Source: Bisporella sp. PMI_857
Lineage: Eukaryota > Ascomycota > Leotiomycetes > Helotiales > Helotiaceae
Direction: 5' to 3'
Length of the DNA: 64,000 bases
Assembly (NCBI GenBank): GCA_021307315.1
Contig: JAJSPD010000003.1
Span: 1,291,538-1,355,537 of the forward strand
Part shown: positions 1 through 11,060 of the stretch, piece by piece
Layout: each line of letters starts with the position of its first letter
Numbering within the stretch: position 1 is the stretch's first letter
Translations under genes and position numbers: made by a program
Notes under the pieces: model-generated
The model's database searches: none
Told to the model about the DNA's origin: nothing
Seen by the model: the letters and a program-made list of their open reading frames with translations, nothing else

Positions 1-1149
1 TGTGGAGAGCTTGCGAGATGACCTTGGCTTCTGATTCAGGTTCTTTCGGTGCCAATTCAGCCTTAAGTGTTGGTGGACCACTTTCATTGTCTCTATCCAG
101 CACTGGTTGATGCATGAGAAGCTGTTCTCGCAAGGACTGGACCTCGTCGTTCGAGTTCATCAGCATCTCACGTAGTTCCACAATGCCCAATTGAAGGTTC
201 GCATTATCCTGCAATATGTCCTTAACGAAATGCGAGACCACGTTACTGCCATTCCTATTGCCAGTCATGGCCGCCGCGCCCTTTAAACGTCCTGCGGCTG
301 TGTCAAGCTCTCGCTCCACTGCACGTTGTCTCTCCATCCGACCGAGAACCTCAACATGACGCTCTCTTTCCTCCTTCGCTTCACGCTCTATTCTCTCCAG
401 CTGGTCCTGCAAGTCGAGCAAATGCCTCTCTGCTCTTTTCCATCGCTGTATAGCTGATCGTTCCTCTGCAGCTGTTGTTACGATTGTCTTCTGCAAAACT
501 TCCTGCTCCTGCTCCAAAGCAGCCATCTGTGCTTCCAGATCATGAGTTCTGGATGCGAGGCATTCCAATCTGCGTAGTTCCTGATGGGTTGACTGTAGCG
601 TCGCTTCGAGCGCTTTGATATGTGCTTCAGATTCAGTTACAGTGGTGTTAAGACCTTCGAGTTGATCAAGGAGTCCGCGATTCTCCTCGATAGTTTTCGC
701 ATTTTTGGCCTCGAGTTCTTTCTTGTCCAGCTCCAGCTTCTCAATTTTGGCGCTCATCTCGACTCGATCGCGCTCCGCATCGACCATGTAGGCTTCATGG
801 CGAACAAGCAGCGCCTGAAGAGAAAATGTTAGCCCTTTGCTCATTTTTAAATCTTCTTCACTTTCGGCAGCCATGGCTCTGAACATGTCTATGGTGAGAT
901 ACACCAGTCTTTCTCAAGGGTGTGTATGACCAAATGACCCGGTCCCACCCTTGGGGATCACAACATTCCACGTACCTGACCAAGCTGCGCTGCCCTCTGT
1001 ACGTCCTTCTCAAGATCATCGAGGGCGCTAGAGTTGTGATTCAGATAGGCGCAATCTAATCTGCCACAGCAACAGCGGAGATTTGGGCTGGTTGCCGAGT
1101 GTGTCTCTGGAATGCTGTCGAGAAGCGCCTTGAGATCGTCATCTGCCAT
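1..1149 (-). CDS. Coiled-coil protein with N-terminal Cys motif, C-terminus outside window
   Basis: Two exons: 1149-976 and 814 to the window edge, joined by a phase-0 GTACGT...CTTCAG intron. About 329 residues are visible. The start is the Met of MADDD at 1149, because the acidic run after it looks like a true N-terminus; an in-frame ATG three codons upstream (1158) is possible. Residues ~27-37 read CCCGRLDCAYL, a compact Cys cluster. After it the protein is almost entirely heptad-rich coiled coil (Glu, Lys, Gln, Leu) to the window edge. I have seen this kind of N-terminus in conserved fungal coiled-coil proteins but cannot name the gene. A role at a microtubule organiser or in septation would be a guess. 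No membrane segment or signal peptide is visible. Exon joining is well supported, function is not. Confidence 0.75.
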
Positions 1150-1158
1150 GGCGGGCAC

Positions 1159-1830
1159 TAAGCTTGTGATACGACGGACGAAATGGCTGTGTCGCGTTGT
1201 ACTTGTACCATGCTGGCGACTGCAAAAGGGGTGTCACGGATTATTTCACCATTACACAGTGATCAAGAATGGATGGACGGGGTGTTGGTGGTTGGGGATT
1301 GTATATTGAAGTGGGCTTGCGATCTTGAGTCGGAGCGGATGCGAGGCAGAAGCCACAAACCTGAACTGGGTCTATTGCCAAGACCCTTGAATCCAGGAAC
1401 ATAAATAGGAAATCACGCGTATGATTGGCTGTGATGACCTCAGAGTGGACGTCACTTTGCTGGCGCGATGAATAACATGTGGCTGGGTGCCCAGGGTAGA
1501 TATCAATGGGAACACGTCGCGATGAACCATAACACGCTCAAAATATCGTTCATGCAGCAAATGTGTACCTCTGTCACTGGTTTATTCTTGGGACTTCTTG
1601 ATGAATGAAATCAGAGGGACAGGACTAAATCTTGCTGAAAGACCACTCAAAACGAGACCTATTTGGCCAGGGGTGGGAAAAAAAATATTCACTTGCTCAT
1701 TTCTAATTTCATCTGCTGTGACCCCACCTCAATCTCGCCTTGAACCCACCGCAGCATTTTCCATTCATACTTACTGCAGTCATAATCATGTGCAACTTGA
1801 GCCGCTAAGGCAAAGACATGGGTGGGCCTT
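1159..1830. other. Intergenic, upstream of coiled-coil gene and downstream of AIF-like gene
   Basis: No gene is supported here. The open frames are short and without family resemblance. One longer plus-strand frame at 1598-1996 runs antisense into the AIF-like gene and is read as a shadow. The promoter of the minus-strand coiled-coil gene should lie in the left part. Confidence 0.6.
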
Positions 1831-3960
1831 TCAGATCTTCACTTCCGCCGGCACAGAAATCTCCAAAATATCCACACCCTTCTGTAACTCACTCTTCGAT
1901 GGCATCTTCCCTCTTCGCATCAGCTCCGAAGCTTGTGTCATGACCGGGTCCAACTGCATACTGGCGACGGCAACGACTGTCTCGCCCTTGGTGTAATATG
2001 CTGCAAATTTGGCTTCCTCGGGTTGGCCTTTGAGAACTAAGTCATCATATCCATGCGGTGTATTGCCGCAATAACGAAGTTGTGCACCAAGCGCAGACCA
2101 GAAGATTGGGATAAATGCTTTGGGTTTGGCAGTTGGGTCATTGATATGCGCTGCAACAGCTCGACCAGAATTCTGAGCGACGTTCCAGTGCTCGATTCGA
2201 GTAAATGCACCCTCTCCTCCAGGACCATGGTATGGATATGTCGCAATATCACCAATCGCATAGACATCTTTCAGGCCAGCGACGGAAAAGTTCTCGTCAG
2301 TCTTGAGTGACCCGTCCTTTTCGAGTGTGACTGCCTGGTTCTCCTTCAGAAAGGTGGTCGCTGGTCCTACTCCAATTCCCAACACTACGAGATCGGCCGG
2401 GAGAACGGTACCATCCTTCAACTCAACCGAGCCAACCCTGGACGGATCAGACGTGGATGGCAAAGCTCTCTCCACACCAGCGCTTAATTTGAATTTCACG
2501 CCGTTTTTTTCAAGCTGCTTCTGAAAGATCCTTCCAACTACTTTGCCCATTACTCGCTCCAGTGGCGTCTCCTCCATACCAACTACCGTTACATCGTTAT
2601 CCTTAGCAGTTGCGTTTGCCACTTCCATGCCAATAAACGAACTTCCAATGATGACGATCTTTTTATTCTTGTCCCCGATAGCTCCCACAATTGACTTGAC
2701 GTGCGGAACGGTTCGCAAGAGGAAGATATTGCCGAGCTCTTTGAAACCAGGTAATGGTAAGTTCTTGGGAGACCCACCAGTAGCCAATACCAGTTTTGTG
2801 TAGTTATAAGATGAACCAGCCTTCGTGTCGACTTTCTTGCCAGAGAAGTCAACGCTGGAAACTTCATCATTTACAAAGTCGATTCCTCCATCCTTGAACC
2901 AAGCTTCATCTCTTATAGCAATCTTCGATGGGTCATCAATCAAGGCCTTGGACAACTTGGTCCTATCAATTGGCGTATAACCTTCGCTGCCAATTATAGT
3001 GATCTTTCCTTTGAACCCATTTTCTCTAAGCGCCTCGACAGTAGCCAGGCCACCGCTTCCACCGCCCACGACAACGACATGTTCTGCTCCAGCTACTCTC
3101 GATGCGGCTCCATTGATTCTGAGATTTGGCTTCCGCCGACTACCCTTGATATTTTGCTCTTCACCTGTCACATAGACGGCACCGTCCTTCTCAGCAAGCT
3201 TGAAAGAGGGTAAAGCGTCGACGGCCGGGGCGTTTTCAATATCTCCGGTTGACGCATTGAAGCAAGCTATACATTGTTGGTTTTAATTTCCGCGAATGAG
3301 CGAGCTAGGGCATTCATACCTCCATGCCAAGGGCAGGTTATTCTGCCATCGCCAGTCAAAACACCCTTAATGAGCGGTGCACCGTAATGTGTACACTTGC
3401 TTCCTAACGCAGATATCTTTCCTCCCACATTACATAACAGAACCTTGCCCTCCTCAATACCTGGATCGATTCTTGATTAGTGACCGTACTTAGACTGTAT
3501 GCTTGCTATGATTCCGATCAAGTAGAAGAGCTTGGTGGAAATCAAGCCTCATAACAAACATCGAAACATATGAAACTCGGGGGACATAGTATCTCGGTTG
3601 CGATTTATCATATCTTTGCAGGTTCATGAATGGCAGGTTCCTTACAATGAGGAAAAGCAAGAGGGTCTCACTTTGACACCCCAAGTTATGCTTACAAAGC
3701 AGCCTTTACCAGATTCGAAGGCTGATAGAGAGTGTAGGTTAAGCAATTGCGGACAAAGAACTGACCTTACCTTCTACTTCAACCTCCTTCTTCTCACCCG
3801 GCTTCAAGTCAAGACTCGAGATGCCTTTAAGCTTGTATTCTTGAGCCATATTTCGTGGTGTTGTTACAAAGGCTCTTTTCGCGCGGGGTATATGTGTAAC
3901 TGGGCTCAGAAGTCGCGGGACTGCTTTGGACAGCTGCAAAAGCGGACGTGGCGAGTGCAT
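1831..3960 (-). CDS. Rieske/FAD-dependent pyridine nucleotide-disulfide oxidoreductase, AIF (AIFM3)-like, mitochondrial
   Basis: Three exons, 3960-3771, 3460-3320 and 3266-1831, give 588 residues. Residues 1-37 are basic, hydroxylated and free of acidic residues (MHSPRPLLQL...), typical of a mitochondrial presequence; a second Met at residue 38 (3849) could start a cytosolic form. Next comes a Rieske [2Fe-2S] domain with both ligand boxes, CTHYG and CPWHG. The FAD/NAD part starts at VVVGGGSGG, has the second dinucleotide fold at IVIIGSSFIGMEVAN, and the FAD-closing motif YAIGDIATYP. Known relatives are NAD(P)H-dependent flavoproteins linked to mitochondrial redox balance and cell death; electron transfer between Rieske and FAD domains is inferred from this architecture. 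The Rieske domain is cut by two introns, so the long last exon alone would look like a Rieske-less protein. Function of the fungal members is not settled. Confidence 0.92.
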
Positions 3961-4511
3961 TCACTTCAAGGAACAATGTCAAGAAGCGTGGGATGGGCAG
4001 AAAATATCAAGGGAGGATATGAGCTTCTTGATCTATGTGAGAATGAGGTGATGCAGCATGATGAGTTGATTCGTACTATCCCCAGAGTTGGAGCTGTAAT
4101 ATCCTCGATTTGATTGGTTGATTGTCGTCATTGTGCAGGGGGGAGCTTTCAACCCCGCCGTTGCTGTTGAAACGGTCCACTTCCTTAGTGGAAGCTTAAC
4201 CTGAGTTTGATATCTTTGCTTTGGAAAGCACAAAAGGACGTCATCTTAATGGGAACTGGTAATTACCGCTCATACCTTAACATCTTCTATTACCAGTTCT
4301 ACGATGAACAGTCCTGGTTTAATTAAAGGGAAAAACTACCCGGTATTGTTTCAAGTCTTAACCCAGATAATGGCTCGCTATATCCATCTACTTGATGAGA
4401 TGGCCTTCACCCATCCAAGTGATCTTCACTGTAAAGGCCAGATATATATCGCAAAGTGTTTTTATGGCAGATGTAGACTTGGTATTCATACTTAGGCCTC
4501 ACAAGTATTAC
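3961..4511. other. Intergenic between AIF-like gene and alpha-N-acetylglucosaminidase
   Basis: Holds the promoter of the AIF-like gene and the 3' end of the GH89 gene. The short open frames show no family resemblance and I see no RNA gene. Confidence 0.6.
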
Positions 4512-6999
4512 TTAGATAGCCACCAATGTCTCCTCTAAGATGTCCTTCAAACTTCCCACAATCTTCGAACTTCTAACTTCCGTCGTGGAGCTCTCCCACT
4601 CCTTCTCAAACGCCCTCAGCCGCGCATTCAACTCCGTCGTATTATACGCCTCGAGCTCCGTCTCCAATAAATATTGCACAAAGATCTCCCAACGCGGGAT
4701 ATAATATCCCCCGACCAGGCCGCCCCAGCTCTTCGACGCATAATCGCTGATTTCAGCGTTCGGGCCCCAGAGTGTGATCTGGTTCCTGGCTTGGAACTCG
4801 TAGAAATCGGACACGCTTACGTTGCTACTCTGAGCGCGAGCCGCATTTAGCCATGTGCTAAGAGAGAAAGCAGGGTTTGTAAGTAGAACTCTGTCCAGGA
4901 GCTGCAGGTGGGAGGTGAGGTTTTGGCCTGCAGAGGAGATAGTGGTGTTGGAGCGCGCGGGCGAAGTGTAAGTTGAGATGAGGGTATTGTAGTAGTCGAT
5001 GAATGAGTTTTCTAGCACCTGACGGGTTATGTCTGTCATGTCATGTAGGTAGGCTAGGTGGTCCCAGAGTGAGGGATTGATGCGAGCCGCATCGAATGCA
5101 GTCGTCCATGCAGAAACGAGCACTACAGGATCGTAATTTGTGGTCGTTCCGCCGTACTGGTAGGTACGCCCCAGAAGTCCAGTGATGTTTGGAGACAGTT
5201 GTGCTATGGACCTTGTCACTGCCGTGGCAGAAGTCAAGTTTGTGTTGTTGTAAACTGCAAATCGCATTATCTCCCAAGCAGAATACAGCTGCTCAGGGAT
5301 GAAGCCAGCTCCTGAGTATCGCTTTGTAACCCAGTTGTGGAAGTAAGATTTTGTCTCTATAGGCGACGCAGACCAGGCTTGGTCAAGTAGGAGATCATAA
5401 ATAATCTCATTCCCTTCCTGACCTTCCATCGTCAGTCCAAAGCCAACCAACGAACTCGAATCTGCCAAAGCATCAATGGAATTAATCGTAATATTCTCTA
5501 TCTGGCCGTAGAGTCCCATGCTCCCACCATAATCATGGAGCTGGCACCAAATCCAATTTTTACCGAAATAAGAATTCGTTCGTTGCCACTGCGGATAAGA
5601 TTCTGAGAACAAGTCTAGAATCAACATGTCATTTTCATTCTCTACTCCGCCTAGATAGGCCTCAATTCGCTCCACGTTCCAAAATTCGCTATTAGCAAAG
5701 AACAGCCATCCTTGCATCAACCAGATGGCATTTGGATCGGCTCCTTTCAGACTTTTCCATACGTTGGTTGATACACTGCGTAAATAATCCAGCTCTCCAG
5801 ATCCAGGAAGGTTCTCGTTGAATTGGTCAAGCGTGTAAATATGCGTGATATCTCCATATGCCTCTGTCTGTTTAGCAACAAAGTTTTTCTGTAACTGTTG
5901 AAATGCTGGATCAAAAGGCTCCAGAAAAGTGACCTCTGTATATTCTTTGGGAAAAATATATCCCCATTGGGACCCATTAGCTACCGTAGCATTAGGGAGC
6001 ACACGTGTGATTGCTCTTGGGACAAAACCCGTGAAGGCCGGAAGTGCAGGAGTCATGCCAAGTGCGAATATTCGTTTGGTAATGTTCTTTTGTAGCTCAA
6101 ATTGAGAATTGACCCATTCTAAGGGGAGATCACCTCCCCAAGAGCCTTGAATACTAGGCAAATCTGTGTGTTAGTAGATGGCCATATGAAAACGACCGAC
6201 GAACGACTACAAGGACAGCCGTAAATTATATCACGGATAAATGGCACTTCCCCCCTGACCTAATCTTCTAGAGCGTGCTGCTGCCGTGCACTCCGACGGA
6301 CTTTGGATAGCTAAACAATTGCCATACTTGTACCTTGTTTCAAAACCTCAGTCTTTAGAGAAAACACGGCTAATTCACTTACTTGCCAAAACGATTCCAA
6401 GATTGAAAAGCTGGTCCACTGAAGAAATCAAATATCTCCTCATCAGTCAAACCAAGCTCGCGGTACATATCCAGCAATATTTTCTCATATCCAACCCACG
6501 CAAGCGGAAGGTTGACCCCTCTCAACGCCATCCAATCCAGCTCCAGCTCCCAGTCTTCCCATGACCAGAAAGCCGCCGTGTATGAAAACGTTACAGTATT
6601 AAAATGATATCTCCACGGCACTATACTAGACCCTGTGATGACAGTAGCTGGACGAGGAAGCAGGTTCGGAGCATGATGCAATTGACTCCCGATGAACCAG
6701 AAAACGTCTACATGAACAACATCCGTTAGATATCGATGTAAACCGCTAGACAGTGCTATCGGCGAATTCCCTTGCACAAGAATTTTGCCATCCGCAGTTG
6801 ATGAGATGCTGTATTCATCGTTCATGGGCTGGTTTTTAGACGAGATGAGGTCCGTGCTGTTACCTAGGAGTCGGAACTCGAACGCGTCAGCGTGCTCTGG
6901 AAGTCGTCTTTTTACCAAGTCTTCAATTCCTTTGGTTGAGTAAGACAGAGCAGAACTGAGGACTGAGAAAGTAGCAACCAGCAAGATTGATAGCATCAT
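4512..6999 (-). CDS. Alpha-N-acetylglucosaminidase (GH89, NAGLU family), secreted
   Basis: Two exons, 6999-6383 and 6153-4512, give 752 residues, close to the family's usual length of about 740. The intron has donor AA|GTAAGT and acceptor TAG|TATTC and closes NRFGNIQGSWGG. The N-terminus MMLSILLVATFSVLSSALS is a signal peptide. GH89 landmarks follow in order: WRYHFNTVTFSYTAAFWSWE, ALRGVNLPLAWVGYEK, QGWLFF, WIWCQLHDYGGSMGLYGQ, and GLTMEGQEGNEIIYDLL, where the Glu of TMEG matches a position known as catalytic in human NAGLU. The family removes terminal alpha-linked N-acetylglucosamine from glycans. Many Asn-X-Ser/Thr sequons fit a secreted or vacuolar enzyme. It lies tandem with, but well separated from, its minus-strand neighbours, so no co-transcription is implied. 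Substrate in the fungus is unknown. Confidence 0.95.
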
Positions 7000-7334
7000 G
7001 TTGGCGGGTCATTGTACAGTGTACAAATGAGTATGTGAGATTGCCAGACGGCAGGTGCCTGTCTTTATATCCGTAAGCAGGGAGATGGATTGTTAGCTCA
7101 TGCAACGTTGCCGGGTATGACGCTATGATGATATTCACCAGGATGTTTTGGTTGATCGTCACTGGTATGGAAGGGAATCGACCACTCGGCTCTTTCTCCA
7201 CTGAGAGCCAATCAGCTTGCGGGTTTCATCATCTGCCCCTATCTTGGATGGGCTTAGTAACCGAAACAAAGGTTAAAAGTCTTTATATATAGAGAACTAG
7301 AGGGGAATTACTATGGACGGATATATTTTCGAAT
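7000..7334. other. Intergenic, promoter of GH89 gene
   Basis: No coding signal. The stretch lies between the GH89 start and the IDO stop and contains AT-rich TATA-like tracts such as TTTATATATAG near 7280. Confidence 0.5.
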
Positions 7335-8894
7335 TTAGTTGACATCGACATTCCTCTCACGACAATATTTCTCGACCTCCTTCTTTAACGTCTCTTTTTG
7401 CAAAATCGCTATCTCCATCACCTCCTCACAAGCTTTGCCTAATTTACCCTCATTCGCGTCCCAGACCTCGACCATAGCCTGCAAGACTGCCTGCAGTTGG
7501 TTGGGCAACCATGTCACAATAGGAGACCCTCCAGTTGCCACAGGATGACTGGTTTTCTTGAGGATGTATTCACGGGTGAAAGTCCAATGGCGCCACCTGA
7601 AATCGCGAACCTGATTCAAGGCTAGGAGATAGAGTGCAGCCGATGATGCTTCTTGAAGCGCATAAGACCTGAGTGATAACTCGGATGACTTCCCCTTGAT
7701 GTATTCAAGGAAGTCCCTGTGATTGCCTGGACGGTACGCCCGGAAGTCTTGCAGGATACTGGTAAGTGGGGTATCTGGCATAGCGATCTGAAGGAAATTG
7801 TCACAGAGTGGGATCTATCTTTATGTTAGTCAATGCTATAGAGTCTGAGTTCGTAGACGGCTCACCATGCTATCATTTGCTCCAGATTCGCCACGAAAGG
7901 ACATGGGCTTTTCCGAGACGCCTTCATAGACTACACCATGTGGAAACATGCTTTGGCTAGTGATCCCGAATATAAATGTTCTAAACGAAGTGTAATCTCC
8001 TGGTTTGGACTTCTGCCACATACCTCGCGACGAGTCAATTTCAGGCGTCTCTTGACAATGGGTAAGGAGAAGGGAACAAACTAACCATCCATGACTTTGT
8101 TAACTTTGGTCATTGCTTGGATGACTTTGTTCATGCCACCCTCAAATTTTTCGCGGCTATTGACTTCACATGCATCAAGAGCAGTAATAACTCCATCAAC
8201 AAGTTGTCCTGAATTACGAACCATATCAACATGGACTAGCACGAAGCCAGCTTCAGATGACTTTGGATCAAGACCATGCTGAAAAGCGCGTATGAGACGA
8301 AGGTTGTCGTACTCAAGCCCACCTTTTTCATCAGCAAGTCGGTAGTTAAAGAGCGCATACGAGCCCGCGTACTCCATGAATGGCTGGAACCCAGCGCTGT
8401 ATTCCATTAGTCAACGTCCAGGTTAATGGTCATGATTATACATACAGCTCAGCACATCTGGAGATTGGTAAGGCAATGATTGATGGAAGAGTCTGACGTG
8501 CGAGACCATAAGTCTCACCCTTCATAAATCGTTCATGACATGGCTCTAAAAGATACGCCGACGCTAAAAAGGAGTAATCACGATATAGTGCATTCATAAG
8601 AGGAAGATTGTCTTGATATTTGTCAATGGCTGCAGTGAGATCTGGAAGCTCCTTGAGGACAGTTTCACCAAGTGTAAATGTACTCAGGAGACCTGGCTCG
8701 CCATCAAGAGTCTTCATTGGCATGCGAGTAAGGATTGACTCAAGCACATCAAACTCCGGAGGGAGTTGGACGATGGGCTCCTGACGGGGTAGAAAGCCTC
8801 GCGTTGTAGAGACCATGAAAGCTGGAAGAGTGGTGTCTTCTGGTCGGGTGTCTCGAAGGACATTGAATGATGTAGAAGGGGTGATGGAACCCAT
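7335..8894 (-). CDS. Indoleamine 2,3-dioxygenase (IDO/BNA2 family)
   Basis: Four exons, 8894-8446, 8396-8086, 8023-7866 and 7814-7335, close in frame to 465 residues, the normal size for fungal IDO. The enzyme opens the indole ring of tryptophan with O2 at a haem, the first step of the kynurenine/de novo NAD route, and is cytosolic. Family landmarks are LPISRCAEL at the exon 1/2 junction, AGFQPFMEYAGSYALFNYRL, FRTFIFGIT, MSFRGESGANDSMIP (the Ser-Gly loop) and YRPGNHRDFL, where His338 is the likely proximal haem ligand. The start is the first ATG in frame with MGSITPST; the long upstream open frame is 5' leader. There is no signal peptide. Two near-identical GGCCGG palindromes lie 126 and 518 bases upstream. 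Fungi often carry several IDO paralogues, so this need not be the only copy. Confidence 0.95.
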
Positions 8895-9019
8895 GATAAT
8901 TATTATGCTTAAAAGATCTTGGGGTTGGCGATTTTGAAGCTGGTTGTAGGTTTCTGCAGGAAAGGAACAAAGAGAACAGAGCCAGAGGGAGAAATTTTCA
9001 AGTCTTTTATCGTTGTCAA

Positions 9020-9038
9020 GGCCGGAAACCTTCCGGCC
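9020..9038. promoter_or_regulatory. Palindrome GGCCGGAAACCTTCCGGCC upstream of IDO (copy 1)
   Basis: Near-perfect inverted repeat with arms GGCCGGAA and TTCCGGCC, about 126 bases before the IDO start codon. Opposed CCGG arms are compatible with a Zn2Cys6 dimer site, but that is inference. Confidence 0.5.
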
Positions 9039-9411
9039 ACGGGCATCATAAGACCATACAAGAACCCGACTTGGTCCACTTGCAAATTTGATTGATAAGA
9101 GAAACACCAGTGATATCAAAACAAAACTTATCAATCCTCCGGCAATCGCTCAACCTAATGCTATTGCCAACGGTGACCAAGACCACACCGAGACTTGGAA
9201 GATGGCACATTCAGCAAAAAGAATAGTCCCTGAACATAGAACTTAGAACATGACGAAAAGGTTATTTGATGTAAAAGGATATCTGCTGGAATTACTTCCT
9301 CGCGAACGAAGACTTCTTCATTCTCTTTGGTCATGTTGGTTCAGCAATCAGAAACATGAAGCTATCTAGAGAAATGGCAACGGCCCACATGCTGCATCTG
9401 ATTGGTAAATT

Positions 9412-9431
9412 GGCCGGAAGGTTTTCCGGCC
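9412..9431. promoter_or_regulatory. Palindrome GGCCGGAAGGTTTTCCGGCC upstream of IDO (copy 2)
   Basis: Second copy of the same palindrome about 390 bases further upstream, one base longer at the centre (the other copy on its opposite strand reads GGCCGGAAGGTTTCCGGCC) and followed by an ACCGGT palindrome. Repetition of a 19-20 base palindrome in one upstream region is unlikely by chance. Confidence 0.5.
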
Positions 9432-9639
9432 ACCGGTGGAGAAAAGGGGGAGAACTTGAAAGATAAGATCACATGACTAAAAACTGAGCCGCCCTGCCGA
9501 ATTGTAAATGCCTGATATTTAGGGCATTAAACAACCCATTTCCTTACCTTTTAGTCTCCAGAGCCAACACCCTAATAGGCACTGAATCCTACAGCCGTCT
9601 TCTAACTGTCCTCAGCGCCTCAATATCTGGTATAGCACG

Positions 9640-10215
9640 GTACTCTAGCATGCTCCCTTCCCATCATCGGCGTTATGAAACGCAGAGGTTTTCCACCAAC
9701 ACGCGCGTCTGATATGCCCTCGTTCAAAGTCGCCTCAAAGTGTACGAAGAGCCATCTTGGCTGATCGAAGTCATCATGACAGGACTTGCGCTTCTTGGGA
9801 TATGGCGGTATCAGACCGAAAAATCTGCTCAGTCTTGTTGAGAATGACCTTATGCCTTCCCTTCTCCAGCGTCCACACCTGCTGCGGCTGCTCTCGAATG
9901 CTGCAAACCTAAGATTTCACGCCATCTTCAGCCTGCCATCCCGTCCATCCTCAAAATAGGGTTGGCTATGGTCTAATTTTTCTTCTTCTTGGGCAGTCCC
10001 ATTGAAAGCAATCTTATTCCATATTCTGTCGCGCTGCTAGCAGGCTTTGTGCAAAGTTCATAGCCCCAAAGAGCATGCCAAAGGTCCAGTGATTAATGCC
10101 AAGGGCTTTGGAGTCGGCTTCTATTCGGGTTTCATGACCTGAACATACTGTACTTGCAGCACCTGGGTATTGCGAACCTAGGATGGAAATCGCAGCAGTG
10201 TGCAAATCGTTCGGA
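9640..10215 (-). pseudogene. Unidentified protein-coding relic
   Basis: The minus strand keeps blocks that read like protein but are broken by stops and frame changes: 10205-10014 gives ILGSQYPGAAS...ALGINHWTFGMLFGAMNFAQSL, 9880-9790 gives VWTLEKGRHKVILNKTEQIF, and 9770-9640 gives PRWLFVHFEATLNEGISDAR in another frame. I do not recognise the family. The order and single strand suggest one decayed gene, but a small spliced gene is not excluded. Confidence 0.3.
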
Positions 10216-11060
10216 TTGAGCTGTCAGACAAGGTTATGTAGCAACAAGGATTACCCGAGGACCTTGCATGCTGCATATACTTGCAATACTAAGTGCACTA
10301 ATAAATTCCCAGATGGTAATCTAGGTACGCTACCTTAGAGTCCAACCAGTTTATGCCACTTTGACTAGGATGTCACCTGTCATTAGCATCCCTTACCAAC
10401 TGGTGTATAGCTGCTCGGCGCTCATTAAATTGTCCAAACAACTCTGACAAGGAAGCTCGGATATCGCTACATCTCAATACCGGACCTTTCAAGGCCACCG
10501 ACAGGCATAAGTAATATCTCACTGTGTACTACTGTAGTATTTGTTGCTATTGAATTCTTTTAATAAACATTCTACTCCTTGTCGTGCATTCATATGTTTC
10601 TGTGTTTTTGCCAATGGGACAGGCATCATTGGGCAATATCAGAGCGTTAGTGCTCAGCTTGTTCACTTGAGGGTGTACTGGGCCCTTGAAACTCTCAAGA
10701 AAACAAGGCCACATCTTTCTTTGGTCTGCTTTGAGTGTCGACCTTGAGATTCTCCAGACAATCGAAAGTTTCTCGTCAGGTGCATCTTGAGCACCGCTTA
10801 GGTTAGCCACCACAATGCCGTGGGTACATGAACTTCTTGTAGGTGCTGTATCTCTGATACCAGCTTTATCACAGTACCACACAAATAGTGAGTAGAAAGC
10901 TTCTTACTGTTTGCACTTGCTCTTAGCTAAGTTGATATTTGGACTGTCAACTTATGGCTGCCTCACTGCCCCAACTCTTCCCCATTTCCTCGCAAACAAT
11001 GCACGTCACCATCTTTTGAACCACCTGCTACCATCAAAAGCAAATATTCTGACGAGCTTC
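10216..11060. other. Intergenic between relic and laccase pseudogene
   Basis: A 111-codon minus-strand frame (10547-10882) starts at a non-ATG codon and resembles nothing I know. A lost signal-peptide exon of the laccase may lie near 11000, where ATGCACGTCACCATC is followed at once by a stop. Confidence 0.4.

Noticed and set aside
1598..1996. 132-codon plus-strand open frame
   Set aside because: It overlaps antisense the 3' part of the well-supported AIF-like gene and has no family resemblance.
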